DNA of 32,114 nt, taken from positions 1-32,114 of the forward strand of contig CALFYS010000078.1 in the NCBI GenBank assembly GCA_937952245.1, in the 5' to 3' direction. The notes under the pieces are model-generated. The model did no database searches, had not been told where the DNA came from, and saw only the letters and a program-made list of their open reading frames with translations. Each line of letters begins with the position of its first letter. Within the stretch, counting starts at the first letter, position 1. The translations under genes were made by a program, and so were the position numbers. The stretch is from an uncultured Alphaproteobacteria bacterium (lineage in GTDB: Bacteria > Pseudomonadota > Alphaproteobacteria > Puniceispirillales > UBA1172). Of this stretch, positions 31,943 to 32,114 are shown piece after piece.

Positions 31943-32114
31943 TCAAATTTTCCTGTTTTCTTAACGGTATTTTAACTTTTTATTGTTACGATTGATTCTC
32001 AGTAATGTTTTTTAAGCGTGTTCGGGCATCGTCCGAGGGAGGGGCTTTTTCCCTGAAAACGCCAGTGTTTTACCCAATTTTTTTTGAGTGATGGTGACGG
32101 TTTTGTCACGGGTG
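31943..32114. other. Intergenic tail, no gene seen
   Basis: 172 bases to the window edge. The first 60 are AT-rich (ATTTTAACTTTTTATTG), suitable for a promoter region. A weak AGGGA...TCCCT pairing lies at about 32035-32054. No start codon with a convincing ribosome-binding site and open frame is present, though the next gene may begin just beyond the edge. Confidence 0.6.

Noticed and set aside
1..32114. CRISPR arrays, transposases, integrases or phage genes
   Set aside because: None seen: no regular spacer-repeat pattern, no transposase or recombinase motifs, and only short local inverted or tandem repeats.

Overview
The window looks like a chromosomal segment of a marine, proteorhodopsin-bearing alphaproteobacterium, possibly SAR116-like. 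That placement is inference from three things: the trpG-trpD-trpC-moaC-moeA-lexA-comEC gene order common in Alphaproteobacteria, the proteorhodopsin plus retinal-synthesis cluster typical of surface-ocean bacteria, and the moderate GC content. No 16S or phylogeny is available here. Almost every base is coding, and there are no insertion sequences, phage genes or CRISPR arrays.

Region 1 (1-6200). A frame-disrupted comEC on the + strand faces a compact minus-strand run trpG, trpD, trpC, moaC, moeA, lexA (tryptophan synthesis, molybdenum cofactor synthesis, SOS repressor). trpE is not adjacent.

Region 2 (6200-7515). An AT-rich divergent intergenic region with a good sigma-70 promoter drives rplM-rpsI, closed by a clear intrinsic terminator.

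Region 3 (7600-15770). Accessory and housekeeping genes: a PaiB-like FMN-binding protein (+); a minus-strand set of di-iron membrane hydroxylase, class III CoA-transferase and LysE exporter; then a plus-strand set of YgeA-like Asp/Glu racemase, GFA/CENP-V domain protein, homoserine dehydrogenase and RecJ. tRNA-Glu(UUC) and a perfect-hairpin terminator follow.

Region 4 (16000-26800, all minus strand). This is a complete light-harvesting module. Green-type proteorhodopsin is followed by crtE, crtI, crtB, crtY, blh and a type 2 IPP isomerase, so one cluster can take IPP/DMAPP through GGPP, phytoene, lycopene and beta-carotene to retinal and supply the opsin. A strong intrinsic terminator lies between the opsin gene and crtE, which suggests that opsin mRNA is made in excess over the pigment enzymes. 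Downstream are an iron-sulfur photolyase of the PhrB type, a persulfide dioxygenase-rhodanese fusion and an unrecognised 97-aa charged protein.

Region 5 (27050-31942, plus strand). A 66-aa two-helix membrane protein is divergent from the opsin. It is followed by the fatty-acid synthesis genes fabD, fabG, acpP, fabF, and by mltG. The acpP leader is rich in inverted repeats.

The proteorhodopsin-retinal system itself is a known type. The points I consider less explained are the opsin/crt terminator and 5' leader hairpin, the divergent small membrane protein, the altered second Asp-rich motif of CrtE, and the potentially structured acpP leader.
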